Source of the DNA: an uncultured Lachnospiraceae bacterium
Lineage (GTDB): Bacteria; Bacillota; Clostridia; Lachnospirales; Lachnospiraceae
Direction of reading: 5' to 3'
DNA: 64,000 nucleotides
Assembly: GCA_910583605.1 (NCBI GenBank)
Contig: CAJTXN010000003.1
Span: 124,001-188,000, forward strand
Of this stretch, positions 42,932 through 52,879 are shown one piece after another. The notes below the pieces were generated by a model. It searched no databases. It saw only the letters and a program-made list of their open reading frames with translations, and was not told the origin of the DNA. Made by a program: the position numbers and the translations under genes. Each line of letters opens with the position of its first letter. Position 1 is the stretch's first letter.

Positions 42932-45799
42932 ATGATGGAATTTCTATCAAAAAAGCGTAAATGGTTACGCATGGCTGCAATACTTTTGGTTGCAGTATTA
43001 TTTGTTCCGATGTACAAACACACATCGGAAACTTTTGCCGGGGGCAAACAGGCAGCAGGGAAGGTAGATTATAAACTGGCGGAGAATGTTCAGGACGGCG
43101 TGATTCTGCATTGCTGGAACTGGTCTTATAATAATATTAAAGACCATATGCAGGAAATAGCCCAGGCAGGCTATAGTGCGATTCAGACATCGCCGGTGCA
43201 GCAGCCGAAGGATTACACCTATGCCGGAAATGTTGACACGAATGTGGGAACACCTAACGGATGCGGAGCAAATGACGGACAGTGGTGGAAACTGTACCAG
43301 CCCGTTACGTTTTCAATCTGTGATAACGGACAGACCTGGCTTGGAACCAAAGAGGAATTTACTCAGATGTGTGCGGAAGCGGAGAAATACGGAGTAAAGG
43401 TTATCGTTGATATTGTGGCAAATCATATGGGTAATAACACCGGATGGAAGAATTCCATGAGCGATATTACGGATCAGATAGGAACCTATTGGAATCCGGA
43501 AATGCTTATAGACCCTTCTTACTGGCATATAAATGATTTACAGTGCTGGATGAGTGACGGAAGAAATCATCTTACCCAGGGAACCATAGGTATGCCGGAC
43601 TTAAATACTTCGGATGCCAGGGTTCAGCAGATGGTATTAAACCTTTTGAAAGAATGTGTAGACTGCGGTGCAGACGGATTCCGGTTTGATGCGGCAAAAC
43701 ATATTGAAACACCGGATGATTCGGCAGACCTTTCCAGTGATTTCTGGCCGAATGTAATTAACGGTATCCGTTCATATGCAGATCATGATTTATTTATATA
43801 TGGAGAAATTCTGAATACAGTCGGAGACAATTTCGACATATCCAGTTACACAAAATATATGTCTGTAACAGATAATGCGACAGGCGACAATAAAAGAAAT
43901 GATGTTCGTTACGGAAATGCCAGCAGTGCGGCAAACGGAAACTATGCTTATCAGGCGGATAAGGTAGTTGTATGGAATGAATCCCATGATACTTATGTTG
44001 GCGGAGGTTCTTCCTATCTGGCAGACGACGATATGATAAAGCAGACATGGGCAATTGTGGGCTGCAGAAAAGATGCTGCGGCATTATTCCTGGCACGCTC
44101 TTATTATTCCGATCAGTTATTGGATGAGAATGGCAATAAAAAAGATACATCCAATCTGGTACAGACGGAAATGGGTGCTGTAGGAACCATGACCTGGTGT
44201 GACCCGTCTGTATCGGCAGTAAATAATTTTCATAATGCGTTTATCGGACAGAGTGAAAGTTTATCCAGCAACGGCTCCACGGTTTATATCGAACGCGGTA
44301 CGACAGGTGTTGTTATCGTTAAACTGGACGGACCGGGAGAAGTCAGTCTTCAGGCACGCAGTATGCGGGACGGTACATATACGGACCGTGTGACCGGTAA
44401 TACGTTCACCGTATCCGGCGGCGTTATCAAGGGAAATGTTGAGAGTGAGGACGGTATTGCCGTTGTATATAATACGAATGTGGTTCCTTCCAATACGGTA
44501 TCCGTAAAGGGCGGTACCATTACGGAAGATACGGTACAGGTTACACTGGGGCTGGCAAATGCTACATCAGGAACCTATCAGATTGACAACGGAAAAGTAC
44601 ACAGCTATACGGGAAGTACAACTATTACCATTGGTAAAGATGTTGCATATGGAAATTCCATAAAGCTTACCTTAACGGCAACCAATGGTTCTGTAACCTA
44701 TATTTCGAAACATGTTTATAACAAAAATAAGTTTGAAATCAAAGAAGAGGAAAGTACTTCTGAAAACGAATCATTTGAAAGTCCTGACGGAACATATAAA
44801 ATATATATGAAAAATACTGCAGGATGGAAAGATGTAACTTGTTATGCCTGGGCAGATGAGAGTACCAGTAATAAGACCTGGCCGGGAGTGAAGATGACTT
44901 ATATCGGAAATAATACATATTGTTATGCTTCTGATGTGAATTATCCAAATGTTATATTCTCTAATAACGGCGGCAGTCAGACCGCAGACCTGAACCTGCC
45001 GGGTAATCATTATTTATATGATAACGGTTCCGGTCAGTGGGAGAAATATCAGGCTGAAGAAGAAACAACCAAGCCGGATGAACCGGAAACCAGTACAGAA
45101 GAAGAAACAACAGAACCGGAAACCAGTACGGAGGAAGAAGCAACCGAACCGGAAACCAGCACGGAAGAAGAGACGACCGAGCCGGATACGGAAGAAGAAA
45201 CAACAACCGAAGATGAACATAAAGGAATGTACCCGGTCTATGTACGTAATGATGCAGGATGGTCGGATATGTATTGCTACTCATGGCTGGATGATAATAC
45301 CAATGCAGCGCCTTGGCCTGGAGAGAAAATGGAATATGAAGGCGGCAATGTTTGGAAATATTGGGTGAATAAAGATTATAAAAATATTATCTTTAACAAT
45401 GGAACGGGAACACAGACTTCGGATCTGAAAGTTCCGGGATACGGATATATTTATAATAATGCCGGCGGAAACTGGTCCGAATATGCGGAAGAACCTACAA
45501 CTGATGAGAAAGAAAGCGAAGAAGAGACGACATCTGCATATGTAAAAGTCTATTTGAAGAATAGCGCAAACTGGTCAACCGTTAACTGTTATATGTGGAA
45601 CGGAAACGGAGACGTTCAGTCATGGCCGGGTGTGAAGATGACATATGAAGGCAATAATATCTGGTCATATATTGTGCCGGACGGATATGATAACATCATA
45701 TTTAACAATGGAGCAGGCTCACAGACAGGAGATATGACGTTTAAAGGTAATGGAAGTCTTTATGACAATGGAAACGGACAGTGGTCCTCTTATCGTTAA
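42932..45799 (+). CDS. Secreted GH13 alpha-amylase with three CBM26-like modules
   Basis: A 955-residue starch-degrading enzyme. A signal peptide (KKRKWLRMAAILLVAVLF) is followed by a GH13 catalytic domain (about 50-520): VDIVANH, DGFRFDAAKH (nucleophile Asp near 252), YGEI (general acid Glu near 291) and NESHDTY (about 350). Residues 520-610 are a beta-sandwich. Three CBM26-type starch-binding modules (about 620-705, 764-850, 869-955), each with a WPG(V/E)KM and NNG motif, are separated by acidic Thr/Glu-rich linkers. There is no LPxTG anchor, so it is probably free or bound to starch. GGAGG precedes the ATG. Confidence 0.93.
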   Translation: MMEFLSKKRKWLRMAAILLVAVLFVPMYKHTSETFAGGKQAAGKVDYKLAENVQDGVILHCWNWSYNNIKDHMQEIAQAGYSAIQTSPVQQPKDYTYAGNVDTNVGTPNGCGANDGQWWKLYQPVTFSICDNGQTWLGTKEEFTQMCAEAEKYGVKVIVDIVANHMGNNTGWKNSMSDITDQIGTYWNPEMLIDPSYWHINDLQCWMSDGRNHLTQGTIGMPDLNTSDARVQQMVLNLLKECVDCGADGFRFDAAKHIETPDDSADLSSDFWPNVINGIRSYADHDLFIYGEILNTVGDNFDISSYTKYMSVTDNATGDNKRNDVRYGNASSAANGNYAYQADKVVVWNESHDTYVGGGSSYLADDDMIKQTWAIVGCRKDAAALFLARSYYSDQLLDENGNKKDTSNLVQTEMGAVGTMTWCDPSVSAVNNFHNAFIGQSESLSSNGSTVYIERGTTGVVIVKLDGPGEVSLQARSMRDGTYTDRVTGNTFTVSGGVIKGNVESEDGIAVVYNTNVVPSNTVSVKGGTITEDTVQVTLGLANATSGTYQIDNGKVHSYTGSTTITIGKDVAYGNSIKLTLTATNGSVTYISKHVYNKNKFEIKEEESTSENESFESPDGTYKIYMKNTAGWKDVTCYAWADESTSNKTWPGVKMTYIGNNTYCYASDVNYPNVIFSNNGGSQTADLNLPGNHYLYDNGSGQWEKYQAEEETTKPDEPETSTEEETTEPETSTEEEATEPETSTEEETTEPDTEEETTTEDEHKGMYPVYVRNDAGWSDMYCYSWLDDNTNAAPWPGEKMEYEGGNVWKYWVNKDYKNIIFNNGTGTQTSDLKVPGYGYIYNNAGGNWSEYAEEPTTDEKESEEETTSAYVKVYLKNSANWSTVNCYMWNGNGDVQSWPGVKMTYEGNNIWSYIVPDGYDNIIFNNGAGSQTGDMTFKGNGSLYDNGNGQWSSYR
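45070..45210 (+). repeat. Acidic tandem repeat linker in the amylase
   Basis: Consecutive 36-45-bp units encode variants of EPETSTEEETT. The linker joins the first and second CBM26 modules and may vary in length between strains. Confidence 0.8.
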
Positions 45800-45852
45800 T
45801 TATCGAATGTTAAATTAAAAAATAGAATCTGACGGGGAATAAATGTAATGAG

Positions 45853-45894
45853 TTCTCCGGTATCAGGCGGTTGTCTGATACCGGAGGACTTTTT
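45853..45894 (+). terminator. Amylase terminator
   Basis: CTCCGGTATCAG and CTGATACCGGAG pair perfectly around an 8-base loop, followed by GACTTTTTG. Confidence 0.92.
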
Positions 45895-45919
45895 GTATGA
45901 GGAAATATTTTTAGAAAAT

Positions 45920-45951
45920 ATGTCAACTGATTTTTAATAACCGGTTGACAT
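45920..45951. promoter_or_regulatory. Probable BirA (biotin) operator upstream of bioB
   Basis: ATGTCAAC-N16-GTTGACAT is a perfect 8-bp inverted repeat whose right half overlaps the -35 hexamer of bioB. BirA operators of Firmicutes have this shape and size (TTGT-AAC halves spaced by about 15 bp), so repression by biotinoyl-AMP-loaded BirA is likely. The half-sites differ from the best-known consensus at one or two positions. Confidence 0.6.
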
Positions 45952-45973
45952 GTGCGGATAGCCATTTTATACT
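45945..45973 (+). promoter_or_regulatory. bioB promoter
   Basis: TTGACA (45945-45950) and TATACT (45968-45973) with 17-bp spacing. Confidence 0.8.
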
Positions 45974-46054
45974 ATACGGAGCAGCAGACAGATTCGTTAA
46001 TCATACGGATGAATTTAAACAAAAAATTACAATAAATTAAAGAAGGAAAATTAT

Positions 46055-47032
46055 ATGAACAAAGAAATGAAAACGAAAGATTTTGTTATTGAATTAAAAA
46101 ATAAGATACTAGAGGGGTATTTAATAAATAAATCAGAGGCGTTAACACTGGTCCATGCTGATTTAGATATTTTGTGCGGTGCGGCCGATGAAATCAGAAA
46201 ACATTTTTGCGGAAATGATTTTGATTTATGTACCATTATTAATGCCAAAAGCGGAAAATGCTCCGAAAACTGTAAGTATTGCGCCCAGTCTGCGTTTTAT
46301 CATACCACAGCGGAAGAATATCCCCTGTTGGAGCAGGCGGAAATTATCAGGCAGGGAAAGTATAACTGTGAACGCGGTGTCCGGCGGTACTCCCTTGTGA
46401 CATCGGGAAGATGTCTGAATAAGACCGAAGTTGAACAGATGTGTAAAAATATATCAGAGCTGAAAAAAGAAGTGAATATAGAGGTCTGTGCTTCTTTTGG
46501 ACTGCTGGATGAAGAATCTTTTAAACAGATAAAAAAAGCAGGAGTTTCCAGAGTACATAATAATCTTGAGACATCACGGAACAATTTCCCCAATGTATGT
46601 ACGACGCATGGTTATGATGATAAAATAGCAGCAATCAGGGCAGCGAAACAGGCAGGACTTACGGTGTGCAGCGGCGGCATTATGGGACTGGGAGAAACGA
46701 TGGAAGACAGGATTGATATGGTTTTGGATATTCGTGATCTGGGAATCCGTTCCATACCGGTGAATATGCTGAATCCGATTCCGGGAACACCTTATGAAGA
46801 TAATCAAAGGCTTACCGTATCGGATATGAGAAGAATTGTGGCAATTTTTCGTTTTCTGGTACCGGATGGTTTTATCCGGCTGGCTGGCGGCAGAGGACTG
46901 ATGGAGGATAAGGGCAGGAAGTGCTTTGAGAGCGGAGCCAACGCGGCAATATCCGGAGATATGCTTACTACGGCGGGAATAACCATTGAAAATGATATGA
47001 AAATGCTGAAGGAACTGGGATTTGAATTATAA
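46055..47032 (+). CDS. bioB: Biotin synthase
   Basis: A radical-SAM enzyme that inserts sulfur into dethiobiotin. The 325 residues include the SAM cluster motif CSENCKYCAQS near residue 69, YSLVTSGR, YNNLETS-type VHNNLETSRNNF and the ECSGGIMGLGET-type VCSGGIMGLGET segment with the Cys that binds the sulfur-donor cluster. AGAAGGA precedes the ATG. It stands alone: no bioA, bioD or bioF is present, which suggests use of salvaged dethiobiotin or unlinked genes. The BirA-type operator supports regulation by biotin. Confidence 0.95.
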   Translation: MNKEMKTKDFVIELKNKILEGYLINKSEALTLVHADLDILCGAADEIRKHFCGNDFDLCTIINAKSGKCSENCKYCAQSAFYHTTAEEYPLLEQAEIIRQGKYNCERGVRRYSLVTSGRCLNKTEVEQMCKNISELKKEVNIEVCASFGLLDEESFKQIKKAGVSRVHNNLETSRNNFPNVCTTHGYDDKIAAIRAAKQAGLTVCSGGIMGLGETMEDRIDMVLDIRDLGIRSIPVNMLNPIPGTPYEDNQRLTVSDMRRIVAIFRFLVPDGFIRLAGGRGLMEDKGRKCFESGANAAISGDMLTTAGITIENDMKMLKELGFEL

Positions 47033-47076
47033 GGCATTTTAGTTAGCAGAAGATGAAAGATTAAATAATACAGTTA

Positions 47077-47105
47077 TTGACAGGAGAAGTAAAATAATTT
47101 ATACT
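47077..47105 (+). promoter_or_regulatory. Promoter of the VWA/DUF4474 gene
   Basis: TTGACA (47077-47082) and TATACT (47100-47105), 17-bp spacing. Confidence 0.75.
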
Positions 47106-47151
47106 GTATTTAGTAACATACGTAAAGGTTTTTGGAATGGAGGAAAATAGT

Positions 47152-50100
47152 ATGATAAGGAAGAAAAAGGGAAAGGGAGATTTCTTTGCTCATAATGGTA
47201 TATATTTTATATCTATAAGAGCTATATTATATATTCTTATTTTGGCAATTATATTGGGCTGTATACCAATGAACTGCTTTTATACAAGTGCGGCAGCTTC
47301 GTCAGATATGGTAACCATATTTTTTATTGATAATACCCGGGAAAAATGGATTAAAAATGATAATGCGGTTATGGAATTAGTGGATAACACAAACGGACAT
47401 ATTCGTTATGAAATGATAAAGCAGGATTCGGTTACCTGGAAAGCAAAAGTGCCGGAAAGTGCCTGCAACATTACCTTTAACCGGTATGATGCGGAAAAGA
47501 ATAAACAGTGGAATTCATGGAGCGCAGGCGGCAGGGCTGCGAATAATGCCTATTATGCAGATGGCAGCGAGTATGGTCATTGGGAGGTTTTTGAAGAAAG
47601 CGAAGAGCATTTTCATGCTGGGGATGTTGTTTATCTTGATATATCGGAATTTGACATGTGGAAACAGGAAAATGCACTTCTGTACGTGAATTTTTCAGCG
47701 GCCACTAAGGCGGAAAATAATGGTAATGATGTGGGTCTGCCGGCGTCAGAGATGTCATTTTACCAGCCGCGATTAGTTGAATGGGAAGTAAAAGAACATA
47801 TTTATGCATACATAGTAACAATGGAAGAGGAAGGGGCGACGGAATTAAGGTTTTGGAGAGGAAACAATAATACTTTGTGGAATTGTTCTACCTTGCTGAA
47901 TTATGATGATTACAGGAATGGAAAAAACTGTGTGAAAGTCAGAGACTGGAATAATGAAGGTGATTCCACTGTAAGCAGGTATACGATAGATTATGAAAAG
48001 GATAGTGACGGAGACGGTTTATCCGATTACCATGAAATTTTGCTTGGATTTGATGAAAAAAGCATTGACAGCGATAACGACGGTCTCACCGATGCACAGG
48101 AAATCTATTTTACAAAAAGTAATCCAATGAAATATGATTCACTGGTCAGCGGAACAACCGACGGGGAAGTTGATAATGATAATGACGGTTTGAGCAATCG
48201 GGAAGAAATGATTCTTGGAACCGATCCCTGCAATGCGGACAGTGATGAAGATGGTCTGACGGATGGATATGAGGTTTCTGTTTCAGGTTCCAGTCCCATT
48301 AATAACGATACGGACGGAGATACATTAACGGATGGTGATGAGATAGCATTAGGATTTAGTCCGCTGTTGCCGGATACCGATGATAACGGGATTCTGGATT
48401 GTGATGAAAAGATATATCAAAATTTAAATGCAGACATATCCAATAGAGAGAAAACGGAAGTATCCCGTGTTGCTGTATCTTTTGAGGGTACGGGATATAT
48501 AAACAGTACAACATCGATTGAAGATTTGTATGGAAAAGATATGTTTGTATCGGAAACTGCAGGGCTGGTAGGGGTTCCGGTTGAAATAACAAGTACATCG
48601 GAGTTTGATACTGCAATCATCAGTTTTTATCTGGCTGAAAAAGATATTGTATTATCAAATCTGCTGATCGTATGGTATGATGAAGAAAATGACAGATATG
48701 TGGAACAGGAAACGGTTGTAGATGAGAGAAACAGAACCGTTTCGGCAGAGGTCAGTCATTTTAGCAAATATATGATTGTAGATAAAACGGAATGGTTTGA
48801 AGCCTGGAGAACGGAAATTGATTATTCCGGTCCTTCGGATAGTGTGTTTGATACCATAATAGCCATCGATTGTTCCGGCAGTATGAGCAGAAATGATCCG
48901 AACTTTGAATATATTGTAAAGAATAGCCTGTATCCCGGTTCTGCTTATTCTAAGATAACATGCTATAGAAAACTGGCGGCGGAAAACTTTGTGGAAGCAC
49001 AGAGAACAAATGACAGAACCGGAATCGTTTTATTTGACTCAACAGCCGGTGTGGCCTGTGAGTTAACGGATTTCTTGCCGGATTTAAAATCTGCGATTGA
49101 AAAAATATATTCCAGTGGAGGAACCGGTTTTAATCAGGCGGTTTCCGTGTCTCTTGATTTGTTGGATGCAGCAGAACGTGATTCGGAAAAGATGATATTA
49201 CTGGTAAGTGACGGACAGTCTTCCATTAATACTTCTGTAATAGAGGCAGCCAAAGCAGGAGGAGTAGTGATTAATACCGTATATATTGGCAGCTCATCGG
49301 ATAATGTATTACTGCGTAATATTGCAGCGCAGAGCGGAGGAGAATATTTTAAGGCAGTTACGGCAGAGCAGTTGGTTGATATATATAACGATATAATTAT
49401 AAATCAGAAGATTGACAGCCGTGACAGTGATCAGGACGGTATTCCGGATATTTTTGAAATATCTGGAATGAAATTGTCAAATGGTACGGTTATTTACACA
49501 GATCCGTTCAATCCGGATACCGATAATGACGGCTTGCCAGACGGCGAGGAGATGAATGTGGTGCCGACGTTCTGACTGAATACGGTATTTGACCAATTTA
49601 ATATACCTGTAAAAGTGAAGGCATATATTTTTGAAATGAAGAGTAATCCGAATCTGAAAGATTCGGACGGAGACGGTTTGCTGGATGGCCAGCCGGTTAT
49701 GAAGGGAACGGAAAAGATTGCACCGAAGGATCCGGAACCGATGATTGTGAACGGGCCGGCAGGATTGTGGAAGGAACAGATCAGACAGGTGCGATCAGGG
49801 AGCAGAGTGGCGCATGATCTGGATTCCTGGTATGAATTTGATCCGGGATTCAGTTGGAATATTCTTGACTGGAACTGGAGTGAAATATTTACGGGATTAG
49901 GATCGAGAGCGCTGATGTTTCGGATGGATGAAAAGGGGATTGCCGTTCATTCGCAGTTTAATACATGGCAGTCGATTGGGGGGTATAATGATTTGTATGA
50001 TTTAATATTTCACATTGGTACTGCTGGAAATATGAGACAGAAAAAACTTGAATTTAGCTGCAATGGTGAAGACTATATGATTTGGGCATGGCGGGGAGAT

Positions 50101-50508
50101 TATTTGAATCTGGGAAGCGGTGCTGAGATAGGAATATATACGAATCCTAAGCGATTGGAAATTCCGTATACGCCTATTGGAATGGACCATTGGGAGGTGG
50201 ATAAAAGCTGTGCTTTGTCCATGAAGTTATATTTATATAATTATTACAGTTCTACAGACATCGATAACATTTTCTGTTGGGAGCCGGAGGAACCGCAATG
50301 GTGGATTACCGGATTTAATCCGGATTTTGATAAGCCGAAAGCAAAGGATATGATTTTGATTGGAGAGATTGATTTTAAGGAGGATATGGAAATGTATGAG
50401 GCACTTGAGGTTGCTATAAGTGATAATGATGATGAAAATACTAATACAAAATATTTAATTTTTGATGAAGATGGTCATACAGTGTGGTTTATGTGGGGGG
50501 ATTATTGA
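47152..50508 (+). pseudogene. VWA / calcium-repeat / DUF4474 surface protein interrupted by an in-frame TGA
   Basis: One reading frame spans 1118 codons except for a TGA at 49573-49575. The first part (807 residues) has a signal-anchor, a region of unknown fold, thrombospondin type 3-like calcium repeats (DSDGDGLSDYHE, DSDNDGLTDAQE, DNDNDGLSNREE, DSDEDGLTDGYE), and a von Willebrand A domain with the MIDAS DCSGSMS near residue 570. After the TGA the same frame continues with LNTVFDQFNIPV, another repeat (KDSDGDGLLDG) and a DUF4474 domain (WRGDYLNLGSGAEIGIY and WWITGF). Either the gene is broken, or the UGA (context TTC-TGA-CTG) is read through, or it is an assembly error. The downstream part could restart at GTG 49615 without a good ribosome binding site. 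Its last codon overlaps the first DUF5104 gene by 1 bp. Confidence 0.8.
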
Positions 50509-50996
50509 TGAAAAAATATTTAATTATTATTATGATATGTTTTATTGGAATTAGTAGTTCGGGTTGTGCAATGGTGGAAGCGTTAGACAATAGGAAGGAG
50601 AATTTAAAGCATGCTGAAAAAATCAGTAAGGAACTCATACGTTGCATAAATGAAAAAGATGTAGATGGAATAGAGCAATTGTTTAATCGATATTCTCAAA
50701 ATGAGGAAAATTTGCGGGATGACATAGAAGATTTTCTTGATCATATCGATGGTGAAATTTTGGATTATATTATTACTTGGGGAGAGGTCAGTCTTTCTAT
50801 TGAAGATGGAACATGGACAGAGCAGAAGACGGAAACCAAGATTGAAAATATCATAACTGATACAGGAAAAAGATATCATATTCGATTTAGGGAATACATG
50901 ATTTATACGGAAGATAAAGACAAAGAAGGAGGGATATTACTTTTGTTATTATATGATGAGAACAAAAAAAAATTATGCCGGATATGCTATATGTAA
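50508..50996 (+). CDS. DUF5104-type lipoprotein, copy 1
   Basis: 162 residues with a lipobox (IGISSSGCA; Cys near residue 20), then a fold typical of DUF5104: EKDVDGIEQLFNRYS and a beta-strand-rich C-terminus. The ATG overlaps the TGA of the DUF4474 gene, indicating coupled translation. The first of four tandem paralogues. Membrane-attached, outward-facing and tied to the putative effector gene, it is a candidate immunity protein. Confidence 0.8.
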   Translation: MKKYLIIIMICFIGISSSGCAMVEALDNRKENLKHAEKISKELIRCINEKDVDGIEQLFNRYSQNEENLRDDIEDFLDHIDGEILDYIITWGEVSLSIEDGTWTEQKTETKIENIITDTGKRYHIRFREYMIYTEDKDKEGGILLLLLYDENKKKLCRICYM

Positions 50997-51030
50997 AAAT
51001 TATTCTTAGATAGTTCAGAACAGAAAGGTT

Positions 51031-51102
51031 GAAAGAAATGGATTTTCAACTTTTCTACTTGTGCAGCATTCAAGCAAAATGGAAATATGCAGAGGTGCAT
51101 GA
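51031..51102 (+). repeat. Intergenic repeat ahead of lipoprotein copy 2
   Basis: A 72-bp sequence, nearly identical to 51601-51673, contains a hairpin (AGAAAGGTTGAAA region with TTTTCAACTTTTCT) and a ribosome binding site (AGAGGTG). It marks the boundary of the duplicated unit of about 570 bp. Confidence 0.85.
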
Positions 51103-51636
51103 ATGAAAAAGTGGTTATTCGTGATTTTAGCTTGTCTGTTAGGTGTTAGTAGTTCAGGGTGTGCAGTGTCACAAGTGCTTGAAAACAAAGCAGATAATCA
51201 GAAACACGCTGAGGAAGTCAGTAAAAAACTCATACGATACATCAATGAGAAAGATGTAGATGGTATTGAACAATTGTTTAATCAGTATTCTCGCAATGAG
51301 GACAAATTACGGAAAGATATAGAAGATTTTTTTGATTATATTGATGGAGAAATTGTGGATTATGATATTAATTTTAGAGGAGAAGTTGGTTCATGGATAG
51401 AGGATGGAAAATGGCTTGAACAAGAGATTCAGACAAACCTTGAAAATATTATAACCGATACGGGAACAAAATATTATATCGATTTTGGAGAATATACGAT
51501 TTATACAGAAGATAAAGATAAGGAAGGAATGGTATATTTGAGGTTATGTGATGAAGATAAAAAACTTATATTTGGGATATGCTACACAAGTAGAAAAGTA
51601 GAAAGAAATGGATTTTCAACTTTTCTACTTGTGTAG
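51103..51636 (+). CDS. DUF5104-type lipoprotein, copy 2, with C-terminal extension
   Basis: 177 residues, about 15 more than its paralogues. The lipobox is VSSSGCA. The extra tail (TSRKVERNGFSTFLLV) is encoded by the intergenic hairpin repeat that is non-coding after copy 1; the stop that ends other copies at ICYM or similar is absent here. AGAGGTG precedes the ATG. It is closely related to copy 3. Confidence 0.8.
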   Translation: MKKWLFVILACLLGVSSSGCAVSQVLENKADNQKHAEEVSKKLIRYINEKDVDGIEQLFNQYSRNEDKLRKDIEDFFDYIDGEIVDYDINFRGEVGSWIEDGKWLEQEIQTNLENIITDTGTKYYIDFGEYTIYTEDKDKEGMVYLRLCDEDKKLIFGICYTSRKVERNGFSTFLLV

Positions 51637-51673
51637 CATTGCAAGCAAAATGGAAATATGCAGAGGTGCATGA
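51601..51673 (+). repeat. Second copy of the intergenic repeat, partly coding
   Basis: The 5' part encodes the tail of copy 2 and the remainder forms the leader of copy 3. With the preceding bases it makes a longer hairpin (ACAAGTAGAAAAGT with ACTTTTCTACTTGT). Confidence 0.85.
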
Positions 51674-52162
51674 ATGAAAAAGTGGTTATTCGTGATTTTA
51701 GCTTGTCTGTTAGGTGTTAGTAGTTCAGGATGTGCAGTGACACAAGTGTTTGAAAATAAAGCAGATAATCAGAAACACGCTGAAAAAGTCAGTAAAAAAC
51801 TCATATGCTACATAAATGAGAAAGATGTAGATGGAATTGAACAATTATTTAATAAATTTTCTCAAAAGGAGGAAAAATTACGGGAAGATATAGAAGATTT
51901 TTTTGATTATATTGATGGTGAAATCGTGGATTATAATATTAATTTTAGAGGGGAAGTTGGTTCATGGGTAGAGGATGGAAAATGGCTTGAACAAGAAGTT
52001 CAGACAAATCTTGAAAATATTATAACCGATACAGGAACAAAATATTATATAGTTTTTAGAGAGTATATGATATACAAAAAAGATGAAACAAAGGAGGGGC
52101 TTTGTTTATTAACGTTAAGAGATGAAAATAATCACGTATTGTTTAGTATATTTTATGACTAA
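51674..52162 (+). CDS. DUF5104-type lipoprotein, copy 3
   Basis: 162 residues; lipobox VSSSGCA. Nearly identical to copy 2 over the first 130 residues, then diverging (YKKDETKEGLCLL). This pattern points to a recent duplication with a variable C-terminus. Confidence 0.8.
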   Translation: MKKWLFVILACLLGVSSSGCAVTQVFENKADNQKHAEKVSKKLICYINEKDVDGIEQLFNKFSQKEEKLREDIEDFFDYIDGEIVDYNINFRGEVGSWVEDGKWLEQEVQTNLENIITDTGTKYYIVFREYMIYKKDETKEGLCLLTLRDENNHVLFSIFYD

Positions 52163-52220
52163 TCATAACAGACTTTAAGTAGAATTTCAAGTAAAAATCG
52201 AAATATTCAGAGGTGTATGA

Positions 52221-52712
52221 ATGAAAAAATATTTAATTATTATTTTGATTTGTCTGATTGGAATTAGTAGTTCGGGGTGTGCAGTGACACAAGTGCTTGA
52301 AAATAAAGCAGATAATCAGAAACACGCTGAGGAAGTTAGTAAAAAACTCATACGATACATTAATGAGAAAGATGTAGATGGTATTGAACAATTGTTTAAT
52401 CAGTATTCTCGAAATGAGAAAAAACTACGAAAAGATATAGAGGATTTTCTTGATTATATTGATGGAGAAATTGAGGATTATGATTTTAATTATAGGGGAG
52501 AGATTAGCTCCTCAATAAGAGATGGAAAATGGACAAGGCAGAAAACCCAAACCAAACTTGAAAATATTATAACTGATACAGGGAAAAAATATCATCATAT
52601 TTCGTTTAGTGAATATGTAATCTATACTGATGATAAAGATAAAATAGGAATAACAATTTTGACACTACATGATGAAAATAACAAATTACTATATCGGATA
52701 TGTTATATGTAA
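52221..52712 (+). CDS. DUF5104-type lipoprotein, copy 4
   Basis: 163 residues; lipobox ISSSGCA. Its signal peptide resembles copy 1 (MKKYLIIILICLIGISSSG) while the next 80 residues resemble copy 2, so it looks mosaic. It ends RICYM like copy 1. AGAGGTG precedes the ATG. Last gene before the ribosomal operon. Confidence 0.8.
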   Translation: MKKYLIIILICLIGISSSGCAVTQVLENKADNQKHAEEVSKKLIRYINEKDVDGIEQLFNQYSRNEKKLRKDIEDFLDYIDGEIEDYDFNYRGEISSSIRDGKWTRQKTQTKLENIITDTGKKYHHISFSEYVIYTDDKDKIGITILTLHDENNKLLYRICYM

Positions 52713-52844
52713 AAAAAGCTATGAAAAGTTCTCATTATAAAAGTTTAAAAATAGATCTGGACCGTCCTGCCCGTGCTGTATTGTAAGCAATATTGCAATA
52801 CTGCAGAAATATGCATGAGAAAATAAAAATAAATAAAAAAACAC

Positions 52845-52873
52845 TTGATTTTTACAAAACTTTCATATATACT
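52845..52873 (+). promoter_or_regulatory. Promoter of the S10-spc operon
   Basis: TTGATT (52845-52850) and TATACT (52868-52873) with 17-bp spacing, 250 bp before rpsJ. Confidence 0.65.
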
Positions 52874-52879
52874 ATTACG

